Shown: positions 37,061 through 46,845 of the stretch, in pieces
Layout of the letters: the number at the start of each line of letters is the position of its first letter
How positions within the stretch are numbered: the stretch's first letter is position 1
From: Bacillus sp. HNG
Lineage (GTDB): Bacteria; Bacillota; Bacilli; Bacillales; Bacillaceae_L
DNA length: 64,000 nucleotides
Assembly: GCF_003400205.1 (NCBI RefSeq)
Contig: NZ_QUQV01000001.1
Coordinates: 434,001 to 498,000, forward strand
Reading direction: 5' to 3'
Translations under genes and position numbers: made by a program
The notes under the pieces: generated by a model
What the model was told of the DNA's origin: nothing
Databases searched by the model: none
The model's input: the letters and a program-made list of their open reading frames with translations, nothing else

Positions 37061-38401
37061 TTACATAAAAGGAAACTTAAATCCTTTTTTCTTTCCTTTT
37101 GTCATGTTTGTCATTTGCTTCATCATCTTTTTCATGTCTTCAAATTGCTTTAATAGACGGTTGACCTCTTGAACAGTTCGACCGCTACCTTTTGCAATTC
37201 GCTTTTTACGACTTGAATTGATGATTTCAGGTTGTTCTCTTTCAACTTTTGTCATGGAACGAATGATTGCTTCAACATGGCCAATTTGTTTATCATCAAC
37301 CTGAACATTCTTAAGACCCTTCATTTTGTTAGCGCCTGGTAGCATACCTAGGATCTCATCAAGAGGACCCATTTTACGCACTTGTGCTAACTGTTCGAGG
37401 AAATCATCAAATGTGAAAGACATTGACTTAAATTTCTGTTCTAGCTCTTTTGCTTTATCCTCATCAACAGAAGCTTGGGCTTTTTCGATGAGTGAAAGAA
37501 CATCCCCCATCCCTAAAATACGTGAAGCCATACGTTCTGGATGGAATGCTTCTAGCGCATCTAGCTTTTCACCAAGTCCCACAAATTTAATTGGTGTATT
37601 TGTAACAGCCTTTACAGATAATGCCGCACCACCACGGGTATCTCCATCAAGCTTTGTTAAAACAACGCCAGTTAAACCTAATAAATCATTAAAGCTTTGT
37701 GCCACATTGACTGCATCCTGTCCCGTCATTGCATCCACAACAAGGAAAATCTCATCAGGCTTAGCCACTTCTTTGACTTGCTTGAGCTCGTCCATCAGTT
37801 CTTCATCGATGTGCAAGCGACCGGCTGTATCGATTAATACATAGTCATGATGATCTTCTTTTGCTTTTTCAATTGCCTGCTTTGCAATTTCAACAGGACT
37901 AACTTTGTCACCAAGAGAAAAGACCGGCATATTAAGTTGTTTTCCTAAAGTTTGCAATTGATCTATCGCAGCTGGACGATAGATGTCTGCGGCTACAAGA
38001 AGTGGTTTACGGTTATGTTTTTTTCGTAATAGATTTGCAAGCTTACCAGTAGTTGTTGTTTTACCTGCACCTTGTAAACCAACCATCATAATAACAGTTG
38101 GCGGTCTATTGGCAACCGCAATTTTACTTTGCTCGCCACCCATTAATGCAGTAAGTTCCTCCTGAACGACTTTGATAACTTGCTGTCCCGGAGTTAAACT
38201 TTTCATTACTTCTTGTCCAACAGCTCTTTCGCTTACACGCTTTACAAAATCCTTGACAACTTTGAAGTTAACGTCTGCTTCAAGTAGGGCAAGACGAACC
38301 TCACGCATCATTTCTTTTACATCGGATTCTGATACTTTTCCTTTACCGCGAATTTTCTGAAGTGTTCCTTGCAGTCGGTCGGCTAATCCTTCAAATGCCA
38401 T
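37061..38401 (-). CDS. ffh: Ffh, signal recognition particle GTPase
   Basis: A 446-residue SRP54. It has an N domain, a G domain with P-loop GLQGAGKTTT, DTAGRLHID and TKLDGDTRGG, and a C-terminal Met-rich M domain (FEDMKKMMKQMTNMTKGKKKG) binding signal peptides and 4.5S/6S-type SRP RNA. It targets nascent membrane proteins with FtsY. It follows ylxM in one operon. Confidence 0.98.
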   Translation of the reverse strand: MAFEGLADRLQGTLQKIRGKGKVSESDVKEMMREVRLALLEADVNFKVVKDFVKRVSERAVGQEVMKSLTPGQQVIKVVQEELTALMGGEQSKIAVANRPPTVIMMVGLQGAGKTTTTGKLANLLRKKHNRKPLLVAADIYRPAAIDQLQTLGKQLNMPVFSLGDKVSPVEIAKQAIEKAKEDHHDYVLIDTAGRLHIDEELMDELKQVKEVAKPDEIFLVVDAMTGQDAVNVAQSFNDLLGLTGVVLTKLDGDTRGGAALSVKAVTNTPIKFVGLGEKLDALEAFHPERMASRILGMGDVLSLIEKAQASVDEDKAKELEQKFKSMSFTFDDFLEQLAQVRKMGPLDEILGMLPGANKMKGLKNVQVDDKQIGHVEAIIRSMTKVEREQPEIINSSRKKRIAKGSGRTVQEVNRLLKQFEDMKKMMKQMTNMTKGKKKGFKFPFM

Positions 38402-38413
38402 TCTTGCCGCCTC

Positions 38414-38743
38414 CTATTCTAATTTCTCAAGCAACTGTATCACATTTTGAAGCTCTACGCTATCATCATATTTATGTGAAAGTCGTTTTAGCTCAGTAAA
38501 CAGTTTTCTGCGCTCTTGAAATTTCTGAAATAGTAACAGTTTTTCTTCATACTCTTCAAGCATTGTCTCTGTACGCTTGATATTGTCATAGACCGCTTGA
38601 CGACTAATCTCATATTCCTCTGCTATTTCACCAAGGGAAAAGTCATCTAAATAATATAAAGACATATAGTTTCGTTGCTTTGGTGTCAACAACGATTGAT
38701 AGAAATCGAAGAGATAGTTCATTCTCATTGTTTTTTCAATCAT
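38414..38743 (-). CDS. ylxM: YlxM, sigma-70 region 4-like HTH regulator of the SRP pathway
   Basis: A 109-residue helical protein. [27 protein letters not shown] is a helix-turn-helix of the sigma region-4 type (about 32-58), followed by a coiled-coil tail. YlxM homologues interact with SRP in streptococci. A GGGGGAG ribosome-binding site precedes the ATG. First gene of ylxM-ffh. Confidence 0.94.
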   Translation of the reverse strand: MIEKTMRMNYLFDFYQSLLTPKQRNYMSLYYLDDFSLGEIAEEYEISRQAVYDNIKRTETMLEEYEEKLLLFQKFQERRKLFTELKRLSHKYDDSVELQNVIQLLEKLE

Positions 38744-38785
38744 AGTATCTCCCCCTTGTTAAGTGAAATACCTTTACAATTCACT

Positions 38786-38814
38786 AGTTTACCTACTTTA
38801 CAATGCGTTGTCAA
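38786..38814 (-). promoter_or_regulatory. Sigma-A promoter of ylxM-ffh
   Basis: Minus strand: perfect -35 TTGACA (38809-38814), 17-base spacer, -10 TAAACT (38786-38791), just downstream of the ftsY terminator. Confidence 0.8.
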
Positions 38815-38829
38815 GTTAATTTACTTTAC

Positions 38830-38864
38830 TTAAAAGAGAGCCTGGGCGATAGGCTCTCTTTTAA
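38830..38864 (-). terminator. Rho-independent terminator after ftsY
   Basis: A 12-bp perfect stem: AAAAGAGAGCCT (38832-38843) with AGGCTCTCTTTT (38851-38862), seven-base loop, directly after the ftsY stop. It ends the smc-ftsY transcript. Confidence 0.92.
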
Positions 38865-38869
38865 ACGTT

Positions 38870-39859
38870 TTATTCTTCTGTTTTTTCGACCAAATCTGCG
38901 AATAGACCATATACGTAGTTTTGAGCATCGAATTCTTGGAGGTCGTCAACTTTTTCTCCTAATCCAACCAGTTTCACAGGAATGTTTAGTTCATTTCGAA
39001 TCGCAAGGACAATACCGCCCTTAGCTGTTCCGTCTAACTTAGTTAACACAATACCTGTTACATTTGTAGCCACAGAGAATGTTTTCGCCTGTGTTAAAGC
39101 GTTTTGTCCAGTTGTCGCATCAAGAACGAGCAATACTTCATGGGGAGCACCTGGTAATTCACGTTCGATCACACGTTTTACCTTTTCAAGCTCTTTCATT
39201 AGATTGACCTTGTTTTGAAGACGTCCTGCCGTATCACAAATTAATACATCGACATTACGAGATTTTGCCGCTTGTACTGCATCATACATGACCGCTGCGG
39301 GATCTGAGCCCTCTGATTGTTTGATCACATCTACACCCACTCGATCGCCCCAAACTTCAAGCTGCTGAATCGCACCGGCACGGAATGTATCACCTGCTGC
39401 TAATAGGACTGATTTCCCTTCATTTTTCAAGCGATTTGCAATTTTTCCAATAGATGTTGTTTTACCAACACCATTTACACCGACTACTAAAATGACTGTG
39501 AGTCCTTCATCCTGAATATTAAGCTTCGGTGATTTTTCTTCACCGCCTTGATAAATTTCGACGAGTTTTTCTGAAATAACACCTTGAACCTCTTTTGTAT
39601 CCTGAATGTATCTTTTCTTTACTTCCATTTTCAATTCATCGATTAGTTCCATAACAGTTGAAACACCGACGTCTGCAGCAATTAAAATTTCTTCAAGTTC
39701 TTCGAAAAAGTCCTCATCAACCTTACGATAACGGGCAACTAAATCATTCACTCGTTCGGAAAAGGAATTACGAGTTTTAGATAAGCCATCCCTAAATTTT
39801 TCAGTAACCGCATCAGTTTGATTTGTAATCTTTTCTTTTAATTTCTTAAAAAAATTCAT
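38870..39859 (-). CDS. ftsY: FtsY, SRP receptor GTPase
   Basis: A 329-residue SRP receptor with a short N-terminal A region, N domain, and G domain (P-loop GVNGVGKTTS, then DTFRAGAIQQLE, DTAGRLQNK, TKLDGTAKGG). There is no transmembrane segment; membrane contact is through the amphipathic N-terminal helix, as in other Bacillus. Partner of Ffh. 18 bases downstream of smc. Confidence 0.98.
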   Translation of the reverse strand: MNFFKKLKEKITNQTDAVTEKFRDGLSKTRNSFSERVNDLVARYRKVDEDFFEELEEILIAADVGVSTVMELIDELKMEVKKRYIQDTKEVQGVISEKLVEIYQGGEEKSPKLNIQDEGLTVILVVGVNGVGKTTSIGKIANRLKNEGKSVLLAAGDTFRAGAIQQLEVWGDRVGVDVIKQSEGSDPAAVMYDAVQAAKSRNVDVLICDTAGRLQNKVNLMKELEKVKRVIERELPGAPHEVLLVLDATTGQNALTQAKTFSVATNVTGIVLTKLDGTAKGGIVLAIRNELNIPVKLVGLGEKVDDLQEFDAQNYVYGLFADLVEKTEE

Positions 39860-39877
39860 GTAAAATCCCCTTTCAAT

Positions 39878-42800
39878 CTAGTTTTGGGTAACCAATTCTT
39901 TCGATTCTTCAAGACGAACTGAAACAAGTTTGGATACGCCTGATTCCTGCATGGTCACACCATATAATACATCTGCTTCTTCCATCGTACCCTTTCGGTG
40001 GGTGATCACAATAAATTGAGTTTCATTGCTAAATTTCTTTAAATATTGCGCAAATCGGAAGACATTTGCTTCATCAAGCGCTGCTTCAACCTCATCCAGT
40101 ACACAGAATGGGACAGGACGAACTTTAAGGATTGAAAATAATAACGCAATTGCCGTCAATGCCCTTTCTCCACCCGATAAAAGACCTAGGTTTTGTAATT
40201 TTTTCCCTGGTGGTTGAGCGACAATTTCAACCCCTGTATTTAAAAGATCATCGGGGTCTGTTAGTCGAAGATCGGCTCGTCCACCACCAAAAAGTGCTTG
40301 AAAGACAGTTTCAAAATGCGATCGGATACTTGTAAAAGTAGATTCAAATCTCTTTTTCATTTCGTCATCCATTTCGTCTATAACCTGGAACAATGTATCC
40401 TTTGCTTCCTGCAAATCATTTTGTTGTTCAGTTAAAAACGTATAACGCTCAGAAACTCTGTCATACTCGTCAATTGCGCCAAGGTTTACCGTACCAAGTT
40501 CTTCAATTGCAAGCTTTATTAGCTTTACCTTCTTTCTAGCTTCAGAAACTTCAATTTGAAGTGGAAATTGTTCTTTTGCAGCTTCGTAGGTTAATAAATA
40601 TTCCTCGCGTAGATGGGTTAAACAATTTTCCAATTCAACATCCAAGCGGTTCACCTTCACTTCTTCATCCTGTAAAATATCTACAAGTTGCTTATGTTGA
40701 CGTCTTGATTCCTTCAATTCACGTTCAAGATCTTCAAGTGTTGTTTGTAGTTTCAGGCGATGATCCCTTTTATTGCTAATCGTTTGAATGGTATTATTTT
40801 TATCACTTGATTTTTGCTTTGCAGCTTCTTCGAGTTCTATTTCTCCAGAATTACTTGAGGTCATTTCATTATCAAGAAGCGATAAATCCTCTTTCAAATC
40901 AGTTAGTTTAGCAAGTCCTTCATTCATTTCTTCTTCTAAGCGATTCATTTTCTCTTGTTGATGTTCAAGCGCTTGTTTTTTTCTTGCTAAAATAACCTTT
41001 TGATCTGTAATTTCTGTTTGCACCGTTTCTCGTGATGTCTGTTGGTCAGACTTTTGTGAATTAAGCTGATTGATGGTCTCATTTAATGAGTGAAGTTCTT
41101 CCTCTAGGTTAGCTAATTCAGATTTCAGCTCTTCTAGTCGACCAGTCATTCTTTCCTTATCTACTTGATACTGTTGCTTTTCATCATCATACAATTCCAA
41201 ATGCTCGTTCACATTTTGCTCTTTTAAAGCCACTTCTCTGTATTCACCTTTAATCGTTTGCTCTTTTAAGCGCAATGTTTCACCAGCTTGACGAAGCTTT
41301 TCAAGCTGATCTTCTTGTTCTGTGATTTGCTTTTTCTTATCCTTGACTGTTTTTTCAAGATCAGCCGTTTTCGCTTCCATATCAGCAAGCTTTTCTGTGA
41401 TGCTCTCAAGCTCCCTACCACGGCTCAGTAAAGAATTTGATTTCTGTTTAACAGCTCCCCCTGTCATCGAACCACCCGGATTGACAACATCACCTTCAAG
41501 GGTAACCACTCGATACCTGTGCCCTACAAGGGATGCAAGTTCATTCGCACCTTTTAAATCTGTCGTAATCAAAATGGTTCCTAACAGATTTGCGATAATG
41601 GAGTGATATCTTTCTTCAAAGGTAACTAATTCGGAAGCTACACCAATAAACGCAGAATGTCCCTTGATAGCAACAAGCTGTGTTGCCGAAATCGAACGTT
41701 CCTTAATCACATTCATTGGTAAAAATGTTGCGCGACCAAAAGAGTTTTTCTTTAAATACTGGATCGCTGTTCTTGCATTTTTTTCGTTATCCACGACAAT
41801 ATGCTGTGTTGCTGCACCTAATGCAATTTCAATCGCGGTTTCATATTCCTTTGGAACATGAATAAGTTCAGCAATTGCGCCTTCAATTCCTTCAAGGTGT
41901 TCGTTTCTTGCTTTTAAAACTTCCTTAACACCCTGAAAGAATCCAGAATAATCATCCTGCATTTCTTCTAACATTTCTTTTCTTGACTTCGTTTGTTGTA
42001 AGTATTGATAAGCTTGGTAAAGCATACTCTCTTGCTTCTGATAGTTTTTCTTATTATTTTCTAGCTTAGTTTGTAAGTCTCTAAATGAAACAATTTGATG
42101 GTTAATTTCTTGCTCAATAACAGAAAGCTTTGTTTGAAGTCGTACTTTTTCATCAAGGATTTCCTTGCGTTCTGTCAAATATTTTTGATTTGAATCATTT
42201 AAACGATTTTCTTTCGCTTCTTGCTGTGCAAGCTGTTCCTTAATATAACCCATTTCGTTACGGTAGGAGGCTTGCTTATTTAACAACTCAAAATAATCAC
42301 TTTTTAAATTTTCGATTTTTTCTTCGATGTTTTGATCATACGATGCAAGCAAAATTTGTTTATCTTTTAGTTGTTGTTCAAGCTCTCTTACTTCTTCACT
42401 AAGCTTTGATAATTCATGTTGCTCTGTTTGTTTTTTCTCGTTCAGGCTCTCTAGCCTTTGTGATAACTCATGAATTGAGTTTTCAAGCTGACCTTTATTT
42501 TGTGTCGCATTTTTTTTGCGTTCTTTTAAGACTTCTTTTCGACCTTCTAATTTTTCTAGTTCCTCACTAGTACGTAGAAGAAGCTGTTGAAGCTCATGAA
42601 TCGATGAATCTGTCGCCTCAATTCCAGATCTTAGCTCCTCGATTTTCGCTTCCTTGCTTTGGAGTTTTGTGTTTAATGCTAGTTCCTGCTCTTTATGCTC
42701 TTCAACAAGCTTAGATAGCTTCTCCCATTTGTCGTGAAGATCTTCAATTTCAAATACAGTTAAACCGACTTCAATTTTTTCCAGTTCTTCTTTCTTCTCC

Positions 42801-43447
42801 AAATAGTCTTTTGCAATCGAAGACTGGATTTGTAATGGTTCAATTTGCGATTCAAGCTCATGAATAATGTCGTTAACTCGATTTAAATTTTCCTGTGTTT
42901 CTGCAAGCTTATATTCTGCTTTCTTTTTACGGGTTTTATATTTCAAAACGCCCGCAGCCTCTTCAAATATACTTCTTCGTTCTTCAGCTTTACTGCTTAA
43001 AATTTCTTCTACTTTCCCCTGACTGATGATCGAAAAAGCTTCACGACCAAGTCCGGAATCCATAAATAAATCAACAATATCTTTTAGTCGACATGCTTGT
43101 TTATTTATAAAAAATTCACTTTCACCAGACCGATAGACGCGGCGTGTCACACTCACTTCATGATAATCGATAGGTAAAAAGTGGTCTTCGTTATCCAATG
43201 TTAATGTTACCTCAGCCACATTCAATGCTTTCCGGCTGTCACTTCCCGCGAAAATGATATCTTCCATTTTCGAGCCGCGCAATGATTTTGCAGACTGTTC
43301 TCCAAGAACCCAACGGATTCCGTCTGTAATATTACTTTTTCCACTACCATTTGGTCCAACGACAGCCGTTACACCAGGTACAAAATCTACCGCAATTCTT
43401 TCAGCAAACGATTTAAATCCTACTATATCTAAACGTTTGAGGAACAT
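39878..43447 (-). CDS. smc: Smc, chromosome condensation ATPase
   Basis: A 1189-residue SMC. The N-terminal head has Walker A GPNGSGKSN (31-39). Long coiled coils (about 170-500 and 680-1000) flank a hinge (GIEGAIAELIHVPKEYETAIEIALG to GSMTGGAVKQ). The C-terminal head has the signature LLSGGERALTAIALLFS and Walker B VPFCVLDEVEAALD. It acts with ScpA and ScpB to align chromosome arms. ATG at 43447 after GAGGGGG gives MFLKRLDIVGFKSFAER; the frame from 43474 adds nine residues. Confidence 0.98.
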   Translation of the reverse strand: MFLKRLDIVGFKSFAERIAVDFVPGVTAVVGPNGSGKSNITDGIRWVLGEQSAKSLRGSKMEDIIFAGSDSRKALNVAEVTLTLDNEDHFLPIDYHEVSVTRRVYRSGESEFFINKQACRLKDIVDLFMDSGLGREAFSIISQGKVEEILSSKAEERRSIFEEAAGVLKYKTRKKKAEYKLAETQENLNRVNDIIHELESQIEPLQIQSSIAKDYLEKKEELEKIEVGLTVFEIEDLHDKWEKLSKLVEEHKEQELALNTKLQSKEAKIEELRSGIEATDSSIHELQQLLLRTSEELEKLEGRKEVLKERKKNATQNKGQLENSIHELSQRLESLNEKKQTEQHELSKLSEEVRELEQQLKDKQILLASYDQNIEEKIENLKSDYFELLNKQASYRNEMGYIKEQLAQQEAKENRLNDSNQKYLTERKEILDEKVRLQTKLSVIEQEINHQIVSFRDLQTKLENNKKNYQKQESMLYQAYQYLQQTKSRKEMLEEMQDDYSGFFQGVKEVLKARNEHLEGIEGAIAELIHVPKEYETAIEIALGAATQHIVVDNEKNARTAIQYLKKNSFGRATFLPMNVIKERSISATQLVAIKGHSAFIGVASELVTFEERYHSIIANLLGTILITTDLKGANELASLVGHRYRVVTLEGDVVNPGGSMTGGAVKQKSNSLLSRGRELESITEKLADMEAKTADLEKTVKDKKKQITEQEDQLEKLRQAGETLRLKEQTIKGEYREVALKEQNVNEHLELYDDEKQQYQVDKERMTGRLEELKSELANLEEELHSLNETINQLNSQKSDQQTSRETVQTEITDQKVILARKKQALEHQQEKMNRLEEEMNEGLAKLTDLKEDLSLLDNEMTSSNSGEIELEEAAKQKSSDKNNTIQTISNKRDHRLKLQTTLEDLERELKESRRQHKQLVDILQDEEVKVNRLDVELENCLTHLREEYLLTYEAAKEQFPLQIEVSEARKKVKLIKLAIEELGTVNLGAIDEYDRVSERYTFLTEQQNDLQEAKDTLFQVIDEMDDEMKKRFESTFTSIRSHFETVFQALFGGGRADLRLTDPDDLLNTGVEIVAQPPGKKLQNLGLLSGGERALTAIALLFSILKVRPVPFCVLDEVEAALDEANVFRFAQYLKKFSNETQFIVITHRKGTMEEADVLYGVTMQESGVSKLVSVRLEESKELVTQN

Positions 43448-43483
43448 AAACTTCCCCCTCAATTCGAAATTCAAGTCCTACAT

Positions 43484-43492
43484 ATTTTAACA
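43484..43492 (-). promoter_or_regulatory. Possible extended -10 promoter of smc
   Basis: Minus strand TGTTAAAAT, an extended -10 (TG, one base, TAAAAT), about 35 bases before the smc ATG. There is no good -35. smc would need its own start because an element and a terminator separate it from rnc. Confidence 0.35.
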
Positions 43493-43570
43493 CAAACTAA
43501 TGTTTTATTGGATTACTTTTTAAAGCAACCTTTAATAGCAATTGCTCTATTCTAAAAGATTATAGCTATT

Positions 43571-43743
43571 CAGCCGCAGGTGGACGCTTTCCTCGGGCGT
43601 GGCTTGAGCCTCATCAGTCCAACACAATGTAGGTCACGGAGCAGTTGCCACAGGACGTGGCGCTTTTAGGCTTCGTTCTACTGGTCGCTCCTGTGGGGTC
43701 TCAAGTCTCACGCTTTTCACGCTGGAGTCGCCACCTTCCGCTT
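43571..43743. repeat. Repeat element B (type II) between rnc and smc
   Basis: About 173 bases with imperfect inverted ends (CCGCAGGTGGACGC at the left; GCCACCTTCCGC at the right) and the motif CGCTTTCCTCGGGCG shared with element A. The core holds a first hairpin CCAACA/TGTAGG (one mismatch), then CGGAGC (43637-43642) pairing with GCTTCG (43670-43675, one G-U) around GCCAC-AGGAC-GTGGC (43647-43661). No open frame. It is immediately downstream of the rnc terminator. Confidence 0.82.
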
Positions 43744-43795
43744 AACTCAATATCATTTATGTCAAAGACAACAAAGATTACGAAAACAGCCGATG

Positions 43796-43826
43796 GCAAA
43801 AATATAACCCCACGAAATCGTGGGGT
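43796..43826 (-). terminator. Rho-independent terminator after rnc
   Basis: ACCCCACGA (43807-43815) with TCGTGGGGT (43818-43826), a compact GC-rich hairpin nine bases after the rnc stop, followed on the minus strand by TATATTTTTG. Confidence 0.8.
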
Positions 43827-43834
43827 GCACTACC

Positions 43835-44566
43835 TTATTGTTGTTTGCTTTTCAGCTTTTTCAAAGCAATTTCTGCTGCATGCTGTTCAGCTTCTTTTTT
43901 CGATCTACCTGTACCTATCCCAAGTTCCTCACCATTTAGGGATACCCTAGAAATGAATTCACGACTATGGGCTGGTCCTTTTTCTTGGAGCACCTTATAT
44001 TCGATAATTCCAGTACCATCTCGTTGCACAAGCTCTTGAAGCTGACTCTTATAATCCATCACATGAGAAAAAGCACCCGCATTAATTTTAGGAATCACTG
44101 TTTGATCTAAAAACTGGTTTACTACCTCTAAGCCTTTATCAAGGTATAATGCCCCGATAAATGCTTCAAACACATCAGCAAGCAGGGCAGGTCGCTCTCT
44201 TCCACCAGTCATTTCCTCACCTTTTCCAAGTAAAACAAGTTCCCCAAATTTTAGCTCATTTGCAAATGTAACTAGAGACGGTTCACAAACAATGGCTGCC
44301 CGCATCTTCGTTAATTCACCTTCGCTCATGATTGGAAATTTTTTAAATAAAAACTGTGAAATGGTTAGCTCTAAAACAGCATCTCCTAAAAATTCAAGCC
44401 GTTCATTGTCTTCATGCGGCTTTTTTCGATGCTCATTCACATAAGATGAATGTGTAAATGCTTGAATAAGTAGACTTTCATTGTGAAAATGAATCCCTAG
44501 TCGCTCCTGAAAAGCGTTAAATTTCGGAGTGAACTTATTGCCTTTGTCTTTATTTATCCGCTTCAC
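43835..44566 (-). CDS. rnc: Rnc, ribonuclease III (GTG start)
   Basis: A 243-residue RNase III. The endonuclease domain contains the signature [17 protein letters not shown] and the acidic metal-binding region [17 protein letters not shown]. The C-terminal dsRBD is [13 protein letters not shown] ... [20 protein letters not shown]. It cleaves double-stranded RNA, including rRNA precursors and antisense duplexes. I start at GTG 44566, nine bases after GGAGG; a frame from 44596 runs back into repeat element C and would encode part of that repeat. Repeats flank the gene on both sides. Confidence 0.95.
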   Translation of the reverse strand: MKRINKDKGNKFTPKFNAFQERLGIHFHNESLLIQAFTHSSYVNEHRKKPHEDNERLEFLGDAVLELTISQFLFKKFPIMSEGELTKMRAAIVCEPSLVTFANELKFGELVLLGKGEEMTGGRERPALLADVFEAFIGALYLDKGLEVVNQFLDQTVIPKINAGAFSHVMDYKSQLQELVQRDGTGIIEYKVLQEKGPAHSREFISRVSLNGEELGIGTGRSKKEAEQHAAEIALKKLKSKQQ

Positions 44567-44584
44567 CTTACGTAACCTCCAATG

Positions 44585-44770
44585 AGAAAAGCGCAAACGC
44601 CTTAGGAGTGGAACGTCTACTAAATACCACCACGTCCTGTGGCAAACGTAGACGTCAGCACATCCTGTGCAAGCCCGACAAGCTAATGTTCTGTGGCAAA
44701 AAAAGTCGCTCTTTGACTTTTCTTGACACAGGTTATTAGACCTCGAGGGGCTAGGCGCTTGTGCTAGACA
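44585..44770 (-). repeat. Repeat element C (type I) between acpP and rnc
   Basis: Full-length type I element, 186 bases. On the minus strand it runs from TGTCTAGC to GCGCTTTTCT, with inverted ends AGCGCAAACGCCT (44590-44602)/AGGCGCTTGTGCT (44753-44765). Core: hairpin GCAC-atcct-GTGC (44658-44670), then ACGTCTAC (44613-44620) pairing with GTAGACGT (44648-44655) around CCAC-gtcct-GTGG (44630-44642), given here on the plus strand. It also contains AAAAGTC/GACTTTT followed by T (44697-44721), a possible terminator. It ends 19 bases before the rnc start, so it should be in the rnc 5' leader or overlap its promoter. Confidence 0.85.
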
Positions 44771-44777
44771 CTTTAAG

Positions 44778-44803
44778 AAAGCCCCGTTATATAACGGGAC
44801 TTT
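44778..44803 (-). terminator. Rho-independent terminator after acpP
   Basis: On the minus strand AAAGTCCCGTTAT and ATAACGGGGCTTT pair over about 11-13 bp (one G-U), then CTTTCTT. It closes the fapR-plsX-fabD-fabG-acpP operon; in B. subtilis acpA and rnc are adjacent. Confidence 0.8.
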
Positions 44804-44816
44804 TGCATTTTAAGAA

Positions 44817-45050
44817 TTATAGCTGGCTTTTTATGTAATTAACAGCGTCACCAACTGTAGAAATTTTTTCAGCCTCATCGTCTGAAATTTCCATGTCAAA
44901 CTCGTCTTCAAGTTCCATAACTAGTTCAACAACATCTAGTGAATCCGCTCCAAGATCATCTTTAAAAGAAGCCTCTAAAGTAACTGCTGATTCTTCAACA
45001 CCTAAGCGGTCAACCACGATTTTTGTAATTCTCTCAAAAACATCTGCCAT
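44817..45050 (-). CDS. acpP: Acyl carrier protein
   Basis: A 77-residue ACP with the phosphopantetheine attachment Ser37 in [19 protein letters not shown]. Acidic throughout. It carries acyl chains for fatty acid and phospholipid synthesis (FabD, FabG, PlsX nearby). I use the ATG at 45050 ([10 protein letters not shown]), nine bases after GGAGG; the ATG at 45056 is too close to it. Called acpA in B. subtilis. Confidence 0.97.
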   Translation of the reverse strand: MADVFERITKIVVDRLGVEESAVTLEASFKDDLGADSLDVVELVMELEDEFDMEISDDEAEKISTVGDAVNYIKSQL

Positions 45051-45091
45051 TTCCATTCACCTCCCCTCAAGGTATTATATTTGGTTTTACT

Positions 45092-45107
45092 AGAAAAGCG
45101 CAAGCGC
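45092..45107 (-). repeat. Solo end of a type I repeat between fabG and acpP
   Basis: AGAAAAGCGCAAGCGC matches the terminal 16 bases of element C and the end of element E. No body of the element follows, so it is a remnant or a minimal copy. Confidence 0.55.
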
Positions 45108-45146
45108 GTTTAGTAAAAAGGATATCGATTTCGCTCTTTTTCTTTT

Positions 45147-45887
45147 TTACATAACCATTCCGCCGTCAATATGAAGGGTCTGACCTGTCATATAGTTGCT
45201 TTGGTCTGATGCTAGGAATAAAACAGCTCCAGAAATATCGGTTGTGTCACCGAATCTTGCAAGAGGAATTAATTTAAGCATTTCGTTTCTTACATCTTCA
45301 GGAAGTTTATCCGTCATATCTGTCGTAATGAACCCTGGTGCAACAGCGTTAACGTTAATATTACGACTCGCTAATTCTTTAGCAGCTGTCTTTGTTAAGC
45401 CAATCACACCTGCTTTTGCTGCAACATAATTAGCTTGTCCAGGATTACCACTAACCCCTACGATAGAGGCGATATTGATAATTTTACCAGAACGCTGCTT
45501 CATCATTTGTCTTGTAACAGCTTTTGTGCAGAGAAACACGCCTTTAAGGTTAATGTTAATAACATCGTCCCATTCTTCTTCTTTCATTCTCATTAATAAA
45601 TTGTCTCGTGTAATTCCTGCATTATTAACTAGAATATCAAGACTACCAAATGTTGCAATAACCTCTTTTACCATAGAAGTAACAGAATCTGCATCAGATA
45701 CATTTGCTTGTATCGCAAATGCTTCTTGTCCTAATGCTTTAATTTCATCGACTACTTCATTCGCTTTTTGCTCACTTCCGGAATAGTTTACCGCAACCTT
45801 CGCACCTGCTTTTGCAAGTTCAATTGCAATCGTGCGGCCGATTCCACGTGAAGCGCCCGTTACCAATGCTACTTTTCCACTTAACAT
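45147..45887 (-). CDS. fabG: FabG, 3-oxoacyl-ACP reductase
   Basis: A 246-residue short-chain dehydrogenase. NADPH-binding TGASRGIG is at 10-17, NNAG follows, catalytic Ser-Tyr-Lys appears in [10 protein letters not shown] and YVAAKAG, and the C-terminus [15 protein letters not shown] is typical. It reduces 3-ketoacyl-ACP in each elongation round. One base downstream of fabD. Confidence 0.98.
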   Translation of the reverse strand: MLSGKVALVTGASRGIGRTIAIELAKAGAKVAVNYSGSEQKANEVVDEIKALGQEAFAIQANVSDADSVTSMVKEVIATFGSLDILVNNAGITRDNLLMRMKEEEWDDVININLKGVFLCTKAVTRQMMKQRSGKIINIASIVGVSGNPGQANYVAAKAGVIGLTKTAAKELASRNINVNAVAPGFITTDMTDKLPEDVRNEMLKLIPLARFGDTTDISGAVLFLASDQSNYMTGQTLHIDGGMVM

Positions 45888-45888
45888 C

Positions 45889-46833
45889 TTAATTTCCCTC
45901 CTTTAACGCACGAATGGTTGATTCAAGTGTTTCTAAATCGCTAATTGCATATGTTGCAACTCTGCGATTTACTTTTTTTATTAATCCAGAGAGAACCTTA
46001 CCAGGTCCAATTTCGATAAAAGTGTCTACACCTTGTTCAAGCATGTATTGAACTGAATTTTCCCATAGTACAGGAGAATACAATTGCTTTACTAGATTTT
46101 CTTTAATTTGGTCAGCGGATGTCATTTCCATAGCATTCACATTTGCTACGACAGGAACAGATGCATCATTAATTTCAATTTGATCTAGTACTGAACGTAG
46201 CTTTTCGGCTGCTGGTTCCATTAATGAAGAATGGAAAGGTCCACTAACCTCGAGTGGAATAGCACGTTTCGCACCTTTTTCTTTCGCTAATTCACAAGCC
46301 TGCCTCACACCTTCGGCAGCCCCTGAAATCACAATTTGCCCAGGACAGTTGATATTCGCAAGCTGGACTGGATGACCTGCTGCAGAAATTTCATCTGTTA
46401 CCGCTTGTAGGTCCTCGCTACCCATTCCAAGAATTGCTGCCATTGTTCCTTGTCCTGCAGGAACGGCTTCCTCCATGAACTCACCGCGTTTACGAACTGT
46501 ACGTACAGCATCTTCAAAGCTTAATGCACCAGAAGCGACCAAAGCCGTGTACTCACCGAGACTATGACCGGCAACATAATGAGGTGTTATACCTGCTTCA
46601 TTGAATTTTTCTAGAATTGCAATACTTGTTGTTAATAGAGACGGCTGTGCGTTCACTGTTAATGTGAGTGTGTCCTGTGGTCCGTTAAAAATCAGAGAAG
46701 AAAGCTCCTCATCTAAGGCTTTGTCAGCTCTTGTAAAAATCGCATGAACAACTTCTGAAGAATCAGCTAATTCCTTCCCCATTCCTACAACTTGAGATCC
46801 TTGTCCTGGAAAAACGAATGCAATCTTACTCAT
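45889..46833 (-). CDS. fabD: FabD, malonyl-CoA:ACP transacylase
   Basis: A 314-residue acyltransferase. [15 protein letters not shown] at the N-terminus, the nucleophile Ser91 in [11 protein letters not shown], and the catalytic His in GPFHSSLM are visible. It loads malonyl groups onto ACP. Operon with plsX and fabG, gap 12 bases to plsX. Confidence 0.97.
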   Translation of the reverse strand: MSKIAFVFPGQGSQVVGMGKELADSSEVVHAIFTRADKALDEELSSLIFNGPQDTLTLTVNAQPSLLTTSIAILEKFNEAGITPHYVAGHSLGEYTALVASGALSFEDAVRTVRKRGEFMEEAVPAGQGTMAAILGMGSEDLQAVTDEISAAGHPVQLANINCPGQIVISGAAEGVRQACELAKEKGAKRAIPLEVSGPFHSSLMEPAAEKLRSVLDQIEINDASVPVVANVNAMEMTSADQIKENLVKQLYSPVLWENSVQYMLEQGVDTFIEIGPGKVLSGLIKKVNRRVATYAISDLETLESTIRALKEGN

Positions 46834-46845
46834 TCTACATTCCCC

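Noticed and set aside
37326-37844. 172-codon plus-strand frame over ffh
   Set aside because: Shadow of ffh; Ser/Thr/Pro-rich reverse-complement composition and no independent signals.
44567-44596. N-terminal extension of RNase III into repeat element C
   Set aside because: The extra residues are encoded by repeat sequence and the GGAGG site, which serves the GTG at 44566.
43571-44770. Repeat elements as insertion sequences
   Set aside because: They contain no transposase frame, and I could not identify target-site duplications. Non-autonomous mobile elements remain possible.
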